Numbered from the stretch's first letter, positions 17,105 to 29,433 are shown. The stretch: 64,000 nt of DNA from Sphingomonas sp. (GCF_030145815.1 NZ_JAIXHL010000014.1:62001-126000), one strand, 5' to 3'. Notes: a model not told the origin generated them from the sequence alone. Made by a program: numbers and translations.

Positions 17105-18385
17105 TCAGGCGGCAACGCGCATCACGCGCACCATGAAAAACCCGTCCATCCCGCCCTGTTCCGCGAGCATGCCGGGCAGGGTGCGCAGCCAGCCGCGCGG
17201 ATGGGCGGTGACGCCCTCGGGCAGTTCGTCGGGCAGGACCGGGTCAATGGCGAAGTCCGGGTGGTCCGCCAGGAACCGCTCGATCTGCTGCTCGCCCTCC
17301 GCCGGCTCGAGCGAGCAGGTGGCGTAGACCATCAGCCCGCCGGGGCGGACCCAGCGTGCGGCGCGGGGGAGAAGCTGTGCCTGAAGCTCGGCCATCTCCG
17401 CGATCAGGCGCGGGCGGACGCGGTGGAGCACATCGGGGTGGCGGCGGAAGATGCCGGTTGCGCTGCAGGGGGCGTCGAGCAGCACCGCGTCGGCCTCGAA
17501 CCCCGGTTCCCAGTTGAGCAGGTCGGCGGTCACGACCTTCGCGGACAGGCCGGTGCGTTCGAGATTCTCGTGAAGTCGCGCCAGACGACTTTCCGAAGAA
17601 TCCACCGCGGTGACGTCCCATCCTGCGGCGGCGAGTTGCAGCGTCTTGCCGCCCGGTGCGGCGCACAGGTCGAGCGCGCGGCCCGTGCCGCCGCCGATCA
17701 GGCGGGCGGGGAGCGAGGCGGCGATATCCTGGACCCACCAGTCGCCCTCGGCAAAGCCGTCATGCTCGACAATGCTGGTGCCCGCAGCGACGCGGACATG
17801 GCCGGGGAGCAGGCTTTCACCCTCGGCGGAGGCTTCGCCGCGCAATGTCAGGTCGAGCGGGGGCGGGGCGGCGATGGCGGCACAGGCGGCGTCGGCGACG
17901 CGCTCGCCCCAATTGCCGGCGATGCGGGCATAGACGTCGCCGGGCAGCGTGGGCGGATCGGTGAGGGCGGCGTTCTGACGCATCAGCGTGCCGAACACGC
18001 CATGGACCAACTTGCGTGGGCCGCCATCGACCAGCGGCAGCGCGGTCGAGATCGCGGCGTGCGGCGGGGTCCCGAGCCGTAATGCCTGAACCAGCGCGAT
18101 GCGCAGCACGAAGCGCGCCTTGGCGTCATCGGGCAGGCGGTTGCGCGTCGCGCTGTCGATCAGGTCGTCCAGATCGACAAGGCGGCGCAATGCTTCGGCC
18201 GCGATGGCGTGGGCGAGGCCGCGATCGGAGGGGGCGAGCCCCTGGGTCGAGGCATCGAGCGCCTGTTCGATCGCAAGGCCACGGCGCAGCACGGCATCAA
18301 GCAGGCGCAGCGCCGCCCGGCGGGCGGGGGTGCCGGGCGGATCGGCGGGACGGGGCGGCGGGCGATGACCAGTAGGGCGGGGCAT
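17105..18385 (-). CDS. rsmB: RsmB-family rRNA (cytosine-5)-methyltransferase
   Basis: SAM-dependent RNA m5C methyltransferase of the Fmu/RsmB group, 426 residues from ATG 18385 (GTG 18388 directly upstream is possible). The N-terminal ~140 residues match the NusB-like RNA-binding domain; the catalytic Rossmann domain follows with APGGKTLQLA (SAM site), DAPCSATG and YATCSLEPAE (the two family cysteines). In E. coli RsmB methylates C967 of 16S rRNA; the same role is inferred. The proline-rich first ~20 residues are probably disordered. It starts 31 bp after the small membrane protein gene in the htpX run. Confidence 0.9.
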   Translation of the reverse strand: MPRPTGHRPPPRPADPPGTPARRAALRLLDAVLRRGLAIEQALDASTQGLAPSDRGLAHAIAAEALRRLVDLDDLIDSATRNRLPDDAKARFVLRIALVQALRLGTPPHAAISTALPLVDGGPRKLVHGVFGTLMRQNAALTDPPTLPGDVYARIAGNWGERVADAACAAIAAPPPLDLTLRGEASAEGESLLPGHVRVAAGTSIVEHDGFAEGDWWVQDIAASLPARLIGGGTGRALDLCAAPGGKTLQLAAAGWDVTAVDSSESRLARLHENLERTGLSAKVVTADLLNWEPGFEADAVLLDAPCSATGIFRRHPDVLHRVRPRLIAEMAELQAQLLPRAARWVRPGGLMVYATCSLEPAEGEQQIERFLADHPDFAIDPVLPDELPEGVTAHPRGWLRTLPGMLAEQGGMDGFFMVRVMRVAA

Positions 18386-18416
18386 CACCGCCCCCTACGC
18401 CGAATCGCGCGCGGGT

Positions 18417-18737
18417 TCACCCCCAAAGCAGCATGCCAAGGGGAATGCAGATCGCTGCGAACAGCGTAATCCAGATTGCGATCCCGACCCATAGCGCAAA
18501 CCAATCGCTCCGGCGCGGAGCGGCCCGGGAACTACGCGGCACAACGCGCAGCGACGACGGTATGCGTACCTTTCCCAGTGTCGTCAGCGCGATCGCGCGG
18601 CGGCCGACGCCATGAAAAAAGCGTGCTGTGCCTCCTGCAAATATCCCTTCGATCACGACATCGACGACAAAGCCGCCCGCCTGGTGCAATACCGCGCCAG
18701 CGACCTCACCGACTGCTTCGGCGACCTCGTCGATCAT
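18417..18737 (-). CDS. Small membrane protein coupled to htpX
   Basis: Protein of 106 residues starting at ATG 18737, which overlaps the htpX TGA (ATGA). The N-terminal ~35 residues are Gly/Ala/Val-rich ([22 protein letters not shown]), followed by a basic stretch rich in Arg and Pro, then one strong C-terminal transmembrane segment (about 80-105, [20 protein letters not shown]). Family not recognised. The tight coupling to the membrane protease HtpX suggests a linked membrane-quality role, but that is inference. The same frame continues upstream antiparallel to nothing coding, overlapping htpX in another frame, which I do not regard as coding. Confidence 0.68.
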   Translation of the reverse strand: MIDEVAEAVGEVAGAVLHQAGGFVVDVVIEGIFAGGTARFFHGVGRRAIALTTLGKVRIPSSLRVVPRSSRAAPRRSDWFALWVGIAIWITLFAAICIPLGMLLWG

Positions 18738-19687
18738 CCGCGCCGGTTCGGGTCGAGCGCGCTTCCGCGACGCGGGGCCGCGCGGACACCCAGTGCAGAG
18801 GGGCGCTCGGCTGGCGAAGGGGCAGCGAAGACGTCGCGCGGGGCGTTCTGGCCCATGGTGACCGCGATTTCCTCCAGCGCGGCGATGCGGTTGCCGGTAT
18901 CGGGGTGGGTCGAAAACAGGCTGTCGCCGCCGCGCGCCAGACCGGGGACGATGTAGAGCTGCGCCGCCGCCGGATTGCGTTCGGCAACCGGGTTGGGGAC
19001 CGCCGCCGCACCATGCGCCAGCTTCGCCAGCGCCGAGGCGAGCGCGCGGGGATTGCCCGAAATCTCCGCCCCGCCCTTGTCCGCGCCATATTCGCGGGTG
19101 CGGCTGATCGCCATCTGCACGATCATCGCGGCAAAGGGGGCAACGATGACGGCGAGGATCGTGGCGAGAAACGCGCCGCGATTGTCGTCGCCGCCGCGGA
19201 AGAACAAGCCGAAATTGGCGAGCATCGAGATCGCACCCGCAATCGTCGCGACCATCGTCATGATCAGCGTGTCGCGGTTGCGGACATGCGCCAGCTCGTG
19301 CGCCATCACCCCGGCAATCTCGTCGCGGTTGAGGATATTGAGCAAGCCGGTGGTCGCCGCGACCGCCGCATTCTCGGGATTGCGGCCGGTGGCAAAGGCG
19401 TTGGGGTGGGGCGATTCGATGATGTACACCTTGGGCATCGGCAGCTGTGCGCGCTGGGCCAGGCCGGCGACAAGGTTGTAGAATTCGGGCGCGGAGCCTG
19501 CATCGACCTGACGCGCGCCGTGCATGCTCAGGACAATCTTGTCGGCGTTCCAGTAGGTGAAGAGGTTCATCCCGACCGCGACCAGCAGCGCGATGATCAT
19601 GCCGCCGCGCCCGCCAATGGTGAAGCCAAGGGCCATGAACAGGGCGGTCAGCGCCGCCAGCAACATCGTCGTCTTGAAGCCGTTCAC
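18734..19687 (-). CDS. htpX: Membrane zinc metalloprotease HtpX
   Basis: Inner-membrane M48 metalloprotease that degrades misfolded membrane proteins together with FtsH; 317 residues. Two N-terminal hydrophobic segments (about 8-25 and 29-46), zinc motif HELAH with His130, Glu131, His134, third ligand Glu199 in [10 protein letters not shown], and two further membrane segments around 142-192. The C-terminal tail after ~275 is polar and disordered. First gene of the minus-strand run to purH. ATG 19687 is followed by a normal membrane N-terminus. Confidence 0.95.
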   Translation of the reverse strand: MNGFKTTMLLAALTALFMALGFTIGGRGGMIIALLVAVGMNLFTYWNADKIVLSMHGARQVDAGSAPEFYNLVAGLAQRAQLPMPKVYIIESPHPNAFATGRNPENAAVAATTGLLNILNRDEIAGVMAHELAHVRNRDTLIMTMVATIAGAISMLANFGLFFRGGDDNRGAFLATILAVIVAPFAAMIVQMAISRTREYGADKGGAEISGNPRALASALAKLAHGAAAVPNPVAERNPAAAQLYIVPGLARGGDSLFSTHPDTGNRIAALEEIAVTMGQNAPRDVFAAPSPAERPSALGVRAAPRRGSALDPNRRG

Positions 19688-19753
19688 TTGGATTCGATCC
19701 TTTCACTCCCCAATGTGGGAAATGTCACCCGTCGCTTCAATCGAGGAACCATC

Positions 19754-19915
19754 ATGGGCAAGCGCCCCGATCATGTGAAGCCGCCCGCCTATCTGTCGAA
19801 GAGCCCGCCCTTGCCCAAGCCGGAGGCGGGGAAGAAGGCGGAGGCCGACCCGCTCGGCAATGATCCCACGCGTTATGGCGACTGGGAGCTGAAGGGCATC
19901 GCGATCGATTTCTGA
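19754..19915 (+). CDS. DUF1674 / SDHAF4-like succinate dehydrogenase assembly protein
   Basis: Short protein of 53 residues ending in DPTRYGDWELKGIAIDF, the diagnostic C-terminus of the DUF1674 family, homologous to mitochondrial SDHAF4/Sdh8. In eukaryotes this factor binds flavinated SDH subunit A during complex II assembly; the bacterial role is inferred. The N-terminus is Pro/Lys-rich and likely disordered. ATG 19754 is preceded by GAGGAACC. It is divergent from htpX with only ~65 bp between them, so the promoters must overlap. The sdh genes are not in the window. Confidence 0.85.
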   Translation: MGKRPDHVKPPAYLSKSPPLPKPEAGKKAEADPLGNDPTRYGDWELKGIAIDF

Positions 19916-19958
19916 AACGCGGGCGGAACGAAAACGCCGCGCGGCGCGTCCTGCGGCG

Positions 19959-21797
19959 ATGACTGCGCCCTCCCGCACCCTGATCTTCCGCATCGCCATC
20001 GGTATCGCCGTGGTGCTCGCGTTGCTGCTCCTGCTCCTGGCGATGCTGCCCTGGGGTGCGTTCAAGGGCCGGGCAGAGCGCGCGCTGTCGTCGCAGATCG
20101 GCGCACCGGTGACGATCGGGGCGATTGAGCGGCGATCGGTCTTCTCGTTCAACCCGCTGCTCGACATTCGTGACCTGCGCATCGCCCAGCCGGACTGGGC
20201 AGGGACGGGCGAGATGGTGCGGGTCGAGCGCGTGACCGTGCGCCTGCCGGTGCTGCCGATCCTGATCGGACGCTTTGCCCCGGAACCGGTCGAGGCCGCC
20301 AATGGCCGCCTGACGCTGATCCGCGCGAAGGACGGACGCAAGAATTGGGAGCGCGAGTCGGAGCGGCGCAGCGGGGGCGGCAGCGGGCTCGAGCGGCTGG
20401 CGGTCACCAACCTGATCCTCGACTATCGCGATGCGAAAAAGGAGCGGCGCGTCACGGTGCGCATCGATTCGGACCCGCGCGGCTTTCGCGCATCTGGGAC
20501 CGGCGCGCTGGCGGATGAACCGGTGAGCATCGAAGTGCGCGGTGCGCCGATCGCCGGGCGGGTGCGCTGGCCGTTCCGCGCGCGGCTGGCTGGACCGCGC
20601 ACGCGGATCGCGGTGCAGGGCGCGATGGCGGCACCGTTCGACACGCGCGACATGGCGTTCGATATTGCCGCACAGGGTGCCGACCTGCTCGATGTCGATC
20701 GGGTGATCGAGGCGGGCCTGTTTGGGACCCAGCCGGTGAAGCTGGTCGGGCGCGTGTCGCGCAAGGGCGATCAGTGGCAGGTCGAGCGGCTGGCCGGGAC
20801 GATCGGGCAATCGCGCCTGTCGAGTGCCACCGCCAGCATCGACAAGAGCACGCCCGGACGCACGCGGATCGATGGCGATGTCGCGCTGGCGACGTTGCGG
20901 TTCGATGATCTGGCGAATGATCGCGGTCTTGCGGTCGCTGCCGCGCGGCGCGCGCGGATCGGTGATCGGCTGATCCCGTCGACTCAGATCGACCTCAAGA
21001 GCGTGAGCGACGTCGACGGCGCGCTGCGCGTGCGGGTGGGGCGGATCGTCGGGACGCCCGGCTTTCGCGCGGCGCGCGCGACGCTGGCGCTGGACGATGC
21101 GCGGCTGACGGTCGATCCGTTCGTGATGGAGATGACCCCCGGCCGGCTGGCGGGGCGCATCGTCATCGACCAGCGTGACGGCAAGTCGGAGCCGACGCTC
21201 AATCTGGACCTGACCCTGCGCGGCAGCCGGATCGCGGCGCTGGCGGGCGATGGCGTGCTCGACGCGCCGTTGCAGGGTCGCGTGCGGCTGAGCGGGCCGG
21301 GGGATACGATCCGCAGCGCGGTCGGGCGGTCGACTGGCAGCATCGCGCTTGTAGGCGGGACTGGGCGGATCCCTGCCAATATCGCGTCGTATCTGGGTCT
21401 GGATGTCGGACGCGGGGCGCTGGTCGATGGGGACAAGGTGGCGACGCTGCGCTGTATGATCCTGCGGCTTGAGGTGAAGAATGGCACCGGGCGGATGGCG
21501 CCGTTCCTGATCGACACCTCGCGCAGCCAGTCGCGCTTCAATGGCAGCGTCGATCTGTCGAACGAGCGGCTGTCGCTCGCCATGACCGGGTCGCCCAAGA
21601 AGGAGAGCCTGTTGCGGCTGACCAAGCCGGTACCGATCAGCGGGACGATCAAGGCACCGTCTATGCGCCTGCCCGATGGCGCGAAGCCCAATGTCGGCGG
21701 GGTGTTGAAGCTGCTGGGGGACGCGATTGCGGGGGATCGTCCGCCGTTGGCGCAGGATGCCAATTGCAGTGCGTTGGCAGCGACCGCATTACGCTAG
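19959..21797 (+). CDS. AsmA family protein
   Basis: Large envelope protein of 612 residues with one N-terminal transmembrane segment (about 10-31) and a long periplasmic beta-rich region. The start LPWGAFKGRAERALSSQIGAPVTIG and the C-terminal GSIALVGGTGRIP... stretch are typical of AsmA/YhjG-like proteins, which belong to the bridge-like lipid-transport superfamily and influence outer-membrane lipid homeostasis. The exact function is not established. It lies 43 bp after the SDHAF4-like gene and may be co-transcribed with it. Its stop overlaps the convergent DUF1697 gene stop by 4 bp. Confidence 0.85.
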   Translation: MTAPSRTLIFRIAIGIAVVLALLLLLLAMLPWGAFKGRAERALSSQIGAPVTIGAIERRSVFSFNPLLDIRDLRIAQPDWAGTGEMVRVERVTVRLPVLPILIGRFAPEPVEAANGRLTLIRAKDGRKNWERESERRSGGGSGLERLAVTNLILDYRDAKKERRVTVRIDSDPRGFRASGTGALADEPVSIEVRGAPIAGRVRWPFRARLAGPRTRIAVQGAMAAPFDTRDMAFDIAAQGADLLDVDRVIEAGLFGTQPVKLVGRVSRKGDQWQVERLAGTIGQSRLSSATASIDKSTPGRTRIDGDVALATLRFDDLANDRGLAVAAARRARIGDRLIPSTQIDLKSVSDVDGALRVRVGRIVGTPGFRAARATLALDDARLTVDPFVMEMTPGRLAGRIVIDQRDGKSEPTLNLDLTLRGSRIAALAGDGVLDAPLQGRVRLSGPGDTIRSAVGRSTGSIALVGGTGRIPANIASYLGLDVGRGALVDGDKVATLRCMILRLEVKNGTGRMAPFLIDTSRSQSRFNGSVDLSNERLSLAMTGSPKKESLLRLTKPVPISGTIKAPSMRLPDGAKPNVGGVLKLLGDAIAGDRPPLAQDANCSALAATALR

Positions 21798-22324
21798 AGC
21801 GCGTCGCGGATCTTCAGCACTGTGTTCCAGTTGCGTGCGGTGGTGACGGGGTCGCGCGTTGCCTTCCCCAGCGGTGCATGCAGGATCGAGCGCCCCTGCC
21901 CGTCCGGGAAATCGATGTAGAGTTCGCGGTCGATCGCCTGTGCGCGCTCGGGGCCGCCATAGTCGGCCATCAGCGCCTCGACGGCGGCGCTATCGACCGG
22001 CTTGCGATGGAAGGTGACGACGAGGAAGCTGGGCCGATCGGTCGCGGCATCGGAAAACGGGTTGGCGGCGATCACCGCGTTCATCTCGTCGGGCGTGCGG
22101 ACGAAGATTTCGGACTTGAGGCCGGTCGCGTCGGCCAGCGCGGCGTGGATCTGCGCTTCGAGTTGCTCGGCGCGCGCATCGGGTGCGGTGAAGACGACGT
22201 TGCCCGAGGCGAGCAGGGTCTTGACGTCAGTGAAGCCCAGCCCCTCGATCACCGCCTTGAGTTCCGCCGATTTGAGCTGACGTTTGCCGAGGTTGATCCC
22301 GCGCAACAGCGCCGCCCATCTCAT
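21794..22324 (-). CDS. DUF1697 domain protein
   Basis: Protein of 176 residues beginning WAALLRGINLGKRQLKSAEL and containing LLASGNVVF, both hallmark motifs of DUF1697. The biochemical function of the family is unknown. It is the last gene of tsaD-gpsA-DUF1697; its ATG overlaps the gpsA stop (ATGA), so it is translationally coupled. Its own stop shares bases with the convergent AsmA gene stop. Confidence 0.88.
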   Translation of the reverse strand: MRWAALLRGINLGKRQLKSAELKAVIEGLGFTDVKTLLASGNVVFTAPDARAEQLEAQIHAALADATGLKSEIFVRTPDEMNAVIAANPFSDAATDRPSFLVVTFHRKPVDSAAVEALMADYGGPERAQAIDRELYIDFPDGQGRSILHAPLGKATRDPVTTARNWNTVLKIRDAL

Positions 22325-23298
22325 GCGGTTTCGCCACGCGGCGGGCGGGTGAGCAGCGCGTCGACCACGGTGCGGACCGGCGTTCCCTCCAGCAGCGCGC
22401 AGACCGCTTCGGTCACCGGCATCTCGACCCCGGCGGCGCGCGCGGCTTCGCGCAGCACCGGCGCGGTGGCGGCGCCTTCGGCCACCGTGCGGCGGTCGGC
22501 AAGCAGTTCGGCGGCGGTCTTGCCCTGACCCAGCCCGACGCCGAGCGAAAAGTTGCGCGAATTGGTCGAGGAGCAGGTCAGGACGAGGTCGCCCAGGCCC
22601 GACAGCCCCGCCAGCGTCTCCGGCCGGCCGCCGCGCGCGACACCGAAGCGGGTCATCTCGGCAAAGCCGCGCGCGATCAGCGCGGCGCGGGCGTTGAGGC
22701 CGAGGCCCGCGCCCTCAACCACGCCGCATGCGATGGCGAGGACGTTCTTGACCGCGCCGCCGATCTCCGCACCGGTGACGTCATCGGAGCCGTAAATCCG
22801 GAAATTCGGCTGAGCCAGTCGGTCAACCAGCGGCAGGTACATGTCGATATCAGGGCATGCGAGCGTCACTGCGGTCGGCAAACCTTTGGCCACCTCATGC
22901 GCAAAAGTGGGTCCAGATAGAACCGCAATCGGCGCTCCCGGATGAAGCTCTGACGCGATCTCCGCGACGAGCTTTTGCGTCCCTGCCTCGATCCCCTTGG
23001 CACAGAGCACCATCGTTCGATTGCCGACAGACAGTTGTGACAGGACCGAGCGGAGAAACTGCGCGGGCACGACGATGAGCAGCGTTTCGCAGTCACTCAG
23101 TGCGGCCAGGTCGCGTGTCGCGCAGATTGACGGGGCAAGCGGCACGCCAGGCAGGAACAGCGCATTCTCGTGGCGCCCATTGACTGACGCCACGACGTCA
23201 TCCTCGCGCGCCCACAGCGTGACTGGCTGGCCGTTACGCGCAGCGACTTGAGCGAGCGCCGTGCCCCATGCGCCGCCACCGAGTACCCCGATCTTCAT
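22321..23298 (-). CDS. gpsA: NAD(P)H-dependent glycerol-3-phosphate dehydrogenase
   Basis: Reduces dihydroxyacetone phosphate to sn-glycerol 3-phosphate for phospholipid synthesis. 325 residues from ATG 23298, N-terminal nucleotide-binding motif [13 protein letters not shown] (5-17), followed by [18 protein letters not shown] and the catalytic-Lys stretch [13 protein letters not shown]. It overlaps tsaD upstream and DUF1697 downstream by 4 bp each. An oddity: bases about 22860-23200, encoding the N-terminal domain, are visibly poorer in G+C (near 60 percent in sampled lines) than the 3' part (up to about 80 percent), which suggests a recombined segment. Confidence 0.95.
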   Translation of the reverse strand: MKIGVLGGGAWGTALAQVAARNGQPVTLWAREDDVVASVNGRHENALFLPGVPLAPSICATRDLAALSDCETLLIVVPAQFLRSVLSQLSVGNRTMVLCAKGIEAGTQKLVAEIASELHPGAPIAVLSGPTFAHEVAKGLPTAVTLACPDIDMYLPLVDRLAQPNFRIYGSDDVTGAEIGGAVKNVLAIACGVVEGAGLGLNARAALIARGFAEMTRFGVARGGRPETLAGLSGLGDLVLTCSSTNSRNFSLGVGLGQGKTAAELLADRRTVAEGAATAPVLREAARAAGVEMPVTEAVCALLEGTPVRTVVDALLTRPPRGETA

Positions 23299-24320
23299 GC
23301 CTTCACTCCTGCGCCGCGCACCTTCTCCGCATCCGGGTCGAGCGGCCAGCGCGGGCGCGCGGGCATGTCGAGCGGATCGGTCAGGCCAAGCGCAAACCGC
23401 TCGGCTCCGGCCCAGGCGATCATGGCGGCATTGTCGGTGCAGAGCCAGAGCGGCGGCGCGACGAAGCGCAGGCCATGTTCGGCCGCAAGTGTTTCGAGCG
23501 CCGCGCGGACCGCAGCGTTCGCCGCAACTCCGCCCGCGACGACCAACGCGGTCGCCCCCATGGCCTTGCCAAGTGCGATGCGGGTGCGGTCGACCAGGCA
23601 ATCGACCACCGCTTGCTGGAACGAGGCGGCGAGATCTTCGGGTGCGAACTTGCCGACCTTGCGCGCGACGTCGCTTTTAAGCCCGGCGAAGGAGAAATGC
23701 GGCTCGCCCGATCCGACCAGCGGGCGCGGCAGCGGGACGGCGCGCGGGTCGCCGCGCTTCGCCGCTTCTTCAACCGCCGGGCCACCGGGAAAGCCGAGGC
23801 CGAGCAACTTCGCGGTCTTGTCGAACGCCTCGCCCGCCGCATCGTCGATCGTGGTGGCGAGGCGACGATAGGCGCCGACCCCCTCGACCAGCAGCAGCTG
23901 GCAGTGCCCCCCCGAGACGAGCAGGAGGAGGTAGGGAAAGGTCAGATCGGGGTCGGAAAGGCGCGGGGAGAGCGCATGCCCTTCGAGATGGTTCACCGCC
24001 ACCAGCGGCTTGCCCGCCGCGTGCGCCAGCGCCTTGCCGGTGACGAGGCCCACCATCACCCCGCCGATCAGCCCAGGCCCCGCGGTCGCGGCGACGGCGT
24101 CGACATCGGCGAGGGTGACCCCCGCCTCCTCGAACGCGGCGGCGATTAGCGGCTCCAGCGCCTCGACGTGGGCACGCGCGGCGATTTCGGGGACGACGCC
24201 GCCGAACGGGCGATGCGCCTCGTCCTGTCTCGCCAGGCGATGGGAGAGGATGCGGCGGCCGCCTGTCACCAGCGCGGCGGCGGTTTCGTCACAACTTGAT
24301 TCGAGGCCGAGGATCAGCAT
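23295..24320 (-). CDS. tsaD: tRNA threonylcarbamoyladenosine synthase subunit TsaD
   Basis: Essential component of the TsaB-TsaD-TsaE complex that transfers threonylcarbamoyl to A37 of ANN-decoding tRNAs. 341 residues, ASKHA fold. Visible are [11 protein letters not shown] at the N-terminus, the metal-binding HxxxH type motif in [13 protein letters not shown] region, [18 protein letters not shown] and [13 protein letters not shown]. Start ATG 24320. First gene of the tsaD-gpsA-DUF1697 run, an arrangement seen widely in alphaproteobacteria. Confidence 0.96.
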   Translation of the reverse strand: MLILGLESSCDETAAALVTGGRRILSHRLARQDEAHRPFGGVVPEIAARAHVEALEPLIAAAFEEAGVTLADVDAVAATAGPGLIGGVMVGLVTGKALAHAAGKPLVAVNHLEGHALSPRLSDPDLTFPYLLLLVSGGHCQLLLVEGVGAYRRLATTIDDAAGEAFDKTAKLLGLGFPGGPAVEEAAKRGDPRAVPLPRPLVGSGEPHFSFAGLKSDVARKVGKFAPEDLAASFQQAVVDCLVDRTRIALGKAMGATALVVAGGVAANAAVRAALETLAAEHGLRFVAPPLWLCTDNAAMIAWAGAERFALGLTDPLDMPARPRWPLDPDAEKVRGAGVKA

Positions 24321-24337
24321 CGCGCCGATCTAGGGAG

Positions 24338-24880
24338 TCATCCGCTGCTTGTCGAAGCCTGCGCGAGCGTGGCGGCAACCTCCGCCTCCGATTCCGCGTG
24401 CAGCGCCCAGAAATTGCGGACGGGTTCGCCCGCGAGCAGACCCTGCAACACCGCCAGATGCGAATGCCATCCGCCGCCGAAATTGGCCATCGGGGCAGGG
24501 CCGGTGATGCCTTTATGGGTTAGGACAAGGCGAGTCTTGTCCTCTCCTTCCGCGAACAGTTCGATTCGCGCGGTGCCTTCCTTGCCTTCGTCCCAGTTGA
24601 TCGCGAAGACATGCGGCGGATCATATTCGACCACGCGCTCGCGCCCCATCGCGCCTTTCCATTTGGCGTAGCGCTCGGGGTAGGGGACGGTATCGGCGGA
24701 CAGGTTGTCATGGTCGAATACCAGCTCCACCGGCGCGTCGGCGCGGGCATCTGTGCCGCCGGCGAACCATTTCCGACGCAGATCGGCCTCGACCAGATAG
24801 CGCCACACCGTCGCGGGCGGCGCGTCGAGGATGCGTTCGATGCGCAGCGTGTCGGGGGCGAGGATTTCCAGTGCGGGCAT
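24338..24880 (-). CDS. SRPBCC (AHSA1-like) domain protein
   Basis: START/Bet v1-like fold protein of 180 residues, AHSA1/Aha1-C type: LRIERILDAPPATVWRYLVEADLRRKWF at the N-terminus and GGWHSHLAVLQGLL near the C-terminus are family hallmarks. Such proteins bind hydrophobic ligands; those in ArsR-linked operons have no firm function. It follows the VOC gene by 12 bp and is the third gene of the ArsR-VOC-SRPBCC operon. The last ~15 residues overlap no other gene. Confidence 0.87.
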   Translation of the reverse strand: MPALEILAPDTLRIERILDAPPATVWRYLVEADLRRKWFAGGTDARADAPVELVFDHDNLSADTVPYPERYAKWKGAMGRERVVEYDPPHVFAINWDEGKEGTARIELFAEGEDKTRLVLTHKGITGPAPMANFGGGWHSHLAVLQGLLAGEPVRNFWALHAESEAEVAATLAQASTSSG

Positions 24881-24892
24881 GATGGGCCTCCG

Positions 24893-25288
24893 TCAGGCGA
24901 GGTTGAGTTGCCACGACACGCCGAAACGGTCGTTGATCCAGGCGAAGTTGCGGCTCCACCCATAGTTGCCGGGCGGCATCAGCACGCCGCCGTCCTCCGA
25001 CAGGGTGGCGAACAGCCGGTCGAAGGTCGCCGCGTCGTCGCAGTCGAGGAAGAAGGACCAGGAGGGCGTAAAGTCGAACCCGTGGGTGATGAAGCTGTCA
25101 TGGACCATGACCGGCTGTCCGGCGATGACCGCATGGGCGCGGATAATCGTGCCCTCGGGGCCGGGACCGTCCGGACCGAAGCGCTCGACTGCATCGATGC
25201 GGCTGTCGGGCACATGCTCGAGATAAAAATCGAGCGCAGGTTGCGCCTTGCCGTGCTGGAACATCAGGAATGGGGTGGCCTTGGTCAT
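24893..25288 (-). CDS. VOC family (PhnB-like) protein
   Basis: Vicinal-oxygen-chelate superfamily protein of 131 residues of the PhnB/3-demethylubiquinone methyltransferase-like subgroup. Typical are TPFLMFQHGKAQPALDFY at the start, VMVHDSFITHGFDFTPSWSFFLDC in the middle and YGWSRNFAWINDRFGVSWQ near the end. No activity is established for this group. Its ATG overlaps the arsR-type gene stop by 4 bp, so it is translationally coupled to the regulator. Confidence 0.87.
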   Translation of the reverse strand: MTKATPFLMFQHGKAQPALDFYLEHVPDSRIDAVERFGPDGPGPEGTIIRAHAVIAGQPVMVHDSFITHGFDFTPSWSFFLDCDDAATFDRLFATLSEDGGVLMPPGNYGWSRNFAWINDRFGVSWQLNLA

Positions 25289-25614
25289 TCGCTATCTCCC
25301 TTTGAGTCGCGCAGCAGCGCCTCCAGCCCGTCGAGGCGCGTGTTCCAGAAGGCGGCCCATTGCTGGAGCCACTGGTTCGCTTCGGCGAGCGGGGCAGGGC
25401 TGAGGGTGCAGCGGTGGGTGCGCCCATCGCGGCGGCGGGTGACGAGGCCGGCGCGTTCGAGCACCTGAACGTGCTTCGATGCTCCGGCGAGCGTCATCGC
25501 ATAGGGCTGGGCCAGCTCGCCGATGCTCTTCTCGCCTTGAGCGAGGTTGGCGAGCATCCCGCGCCGTGTGGGGTCGGCGAGCGCGTGGAAGGTCATGTCG
25601 AGTCGTTCAACCAT
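25285..25614 (-). CDS. ArsR/SmtB-type HTH regulator
   Basis: Winged-helix repressor of 109 residues. FHALADPTRRGMLANLAQGEKSIGELAQ then ASKHVQVLERAGLVTRRRDGR is the signature of the ArsR subgroup linked to SRPBCC genes (often SdpR-like); no cysteine metal-binding motif is present, so it probably does not sense metals. It heads the regulator-VOC-SRPBCC operon. A perfect palindrome overlaps its start codon and is a likely autoregulatory operator. ATG 25614 fits family N-termini; the in-frame ATG 25596 is a shorter option. Confidence 0.9.
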   Translation of the reverse strand: MVERLDMTFHALADPTRRGMLANLAQGEKSIGELAQPYAMTLAGASKHVQVLERAGLVTRRRDGRTHRCTLSPAPLAEANQWLQQWAAFWNTRLDGLEALLRDSKGDSE

Positions 25615-25623
25615 CTGGTTGAA
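25606..25623. promoter_or_regulatory. Candidate ArsR operator
   Basis: Perfect palindrome TTCAACC-ATCT-GGTTGAA, 7-bp arms with a 4-bp spacer, spanning the ATG of the ArsR-type gene (25612-25614). Palindromes of this form are expected for SdpR-like ArsR repressors, so negative autoregulation of the three-gene operon is inferred. Confidence 0.65.
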
Positions 25624-25658
25624 TTATCCGGCGCTCCAGTGATTGTCAACTGATCGGT

Positions 25659-26321
25659 TTAGCTTTGCGCGAGCGCGCGATCCGACACGAATGGATTGGT
25701 CTGGCGCTCCTGCCCGAAGCTGCTCGGCTGGCCATGGCCGGGGACGAAGACGGTATCGTCGCCGAGCGGCCACAGCTTGGTCGTGATCGCGTCGAGCAAA
25801 TCCTGATGATTGCCCATCGGGAAATCGGTGCGGCCGATCGATCCCTGAAAGATCACGTCGCCGACGATGGCGAGCTTCGACGGGGCGTGGTGGAACACGA
25901 CATGGCCGGGGGTGTGGCCGGGGCAGTGATAGACGTCGAGCGTCAGCTCCCCGACCGTCACCGTGTCGCCATCAACCAGCCAGCGATCGGGCTCGAACGG
26001 CTTGCCGTCGATGCCGTAATTGCGGCCATCATCGTCGAGTCGGCTGATCCAGAAGCGGTCGGCCTCATGCGGCCCCTCGATCGGCACGCCGAGTTCGGCG
26101 GCGAGCTTCCCTGCCTGACCGCAATGGTCGATATGGCCATGGGTAATCAGCAATTTTTCGATGGTGACGCCATGCTGCTGCGCCGCCGCTTTCAGACGGT
26201 CGAGGTCGCCGCCGGGGTCGGTGAACGCGCCACGCATGGTGCGGGTGCACCACAACAGGGTCGAATTCTGCTGAAGCGGGGTGACAGGCACGATGGCGGC
26301 GCGCAGCGGGGGCGTGGACAT
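25659..26321 (-). CDS. MBL-fold hydrolase, glyoxalase II-like
   Basis: Metallo-beta-lactamase-fold protein of 220 residues, group of YcbL/glyoxalase II-like hydrolases. Metal ligands are visible in THGHIDH, in HCPGHTPGHV and in the C-terminal VFVPGHGQP. It also has VGDVIFQGSIGRTDFP, diagnostic for this group. It probably hydrolyses small thioesters such as S-lactoylglutathione; the exact substrate is open. ATG 26321 chosen because homology starts there (PPLRAAIVPVTPLQQNSTLLW); the frame continues to 27719 opposite pabB without homology. Divergent from the pabB-pabC gene. Confidence 0.88.
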   Translation of the reverse strand: MSTPPLRAAIVPVTPLQQNSTLLWCTRTMRGAFTDPGGDLDRLKAAAQQHGVTIEKLLITHGHIDHCGQAGKLAAELGVPIEGPHEADRFWISRLDDDGRNYGIDGKPFEPDRWLVDGDTVTVGELTLDVYHCPGHTPGHVVFHHAPSKLAIVGDVIFQGSIGRTDFPMGNHQDLLDAITTKLWPLGDDTVFVPGHGQPSSFGQERQTNPFVSDRALAQS

Positions 26322-26387
26322 GGCCCGGAGATAGGCCGCGCGGGCCCCAGCGGCAACAGAGGCTTGCGGGCGGGCGTTTAGCGCTTC

Positions 26388-29407
<3,020 letters not shown>

Positions 29408-29433
29408 GTCGGTTCAGCTTCGCTGAAGCGGCC

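Noticed and set aside
18738..19706. Upstream part of the frame containing the small htpX-coupled protein
   Set aside because: It overlaps htpX in another frame with low-complexity Arg-rich translation; only the part after ATG 18737 looks coding.
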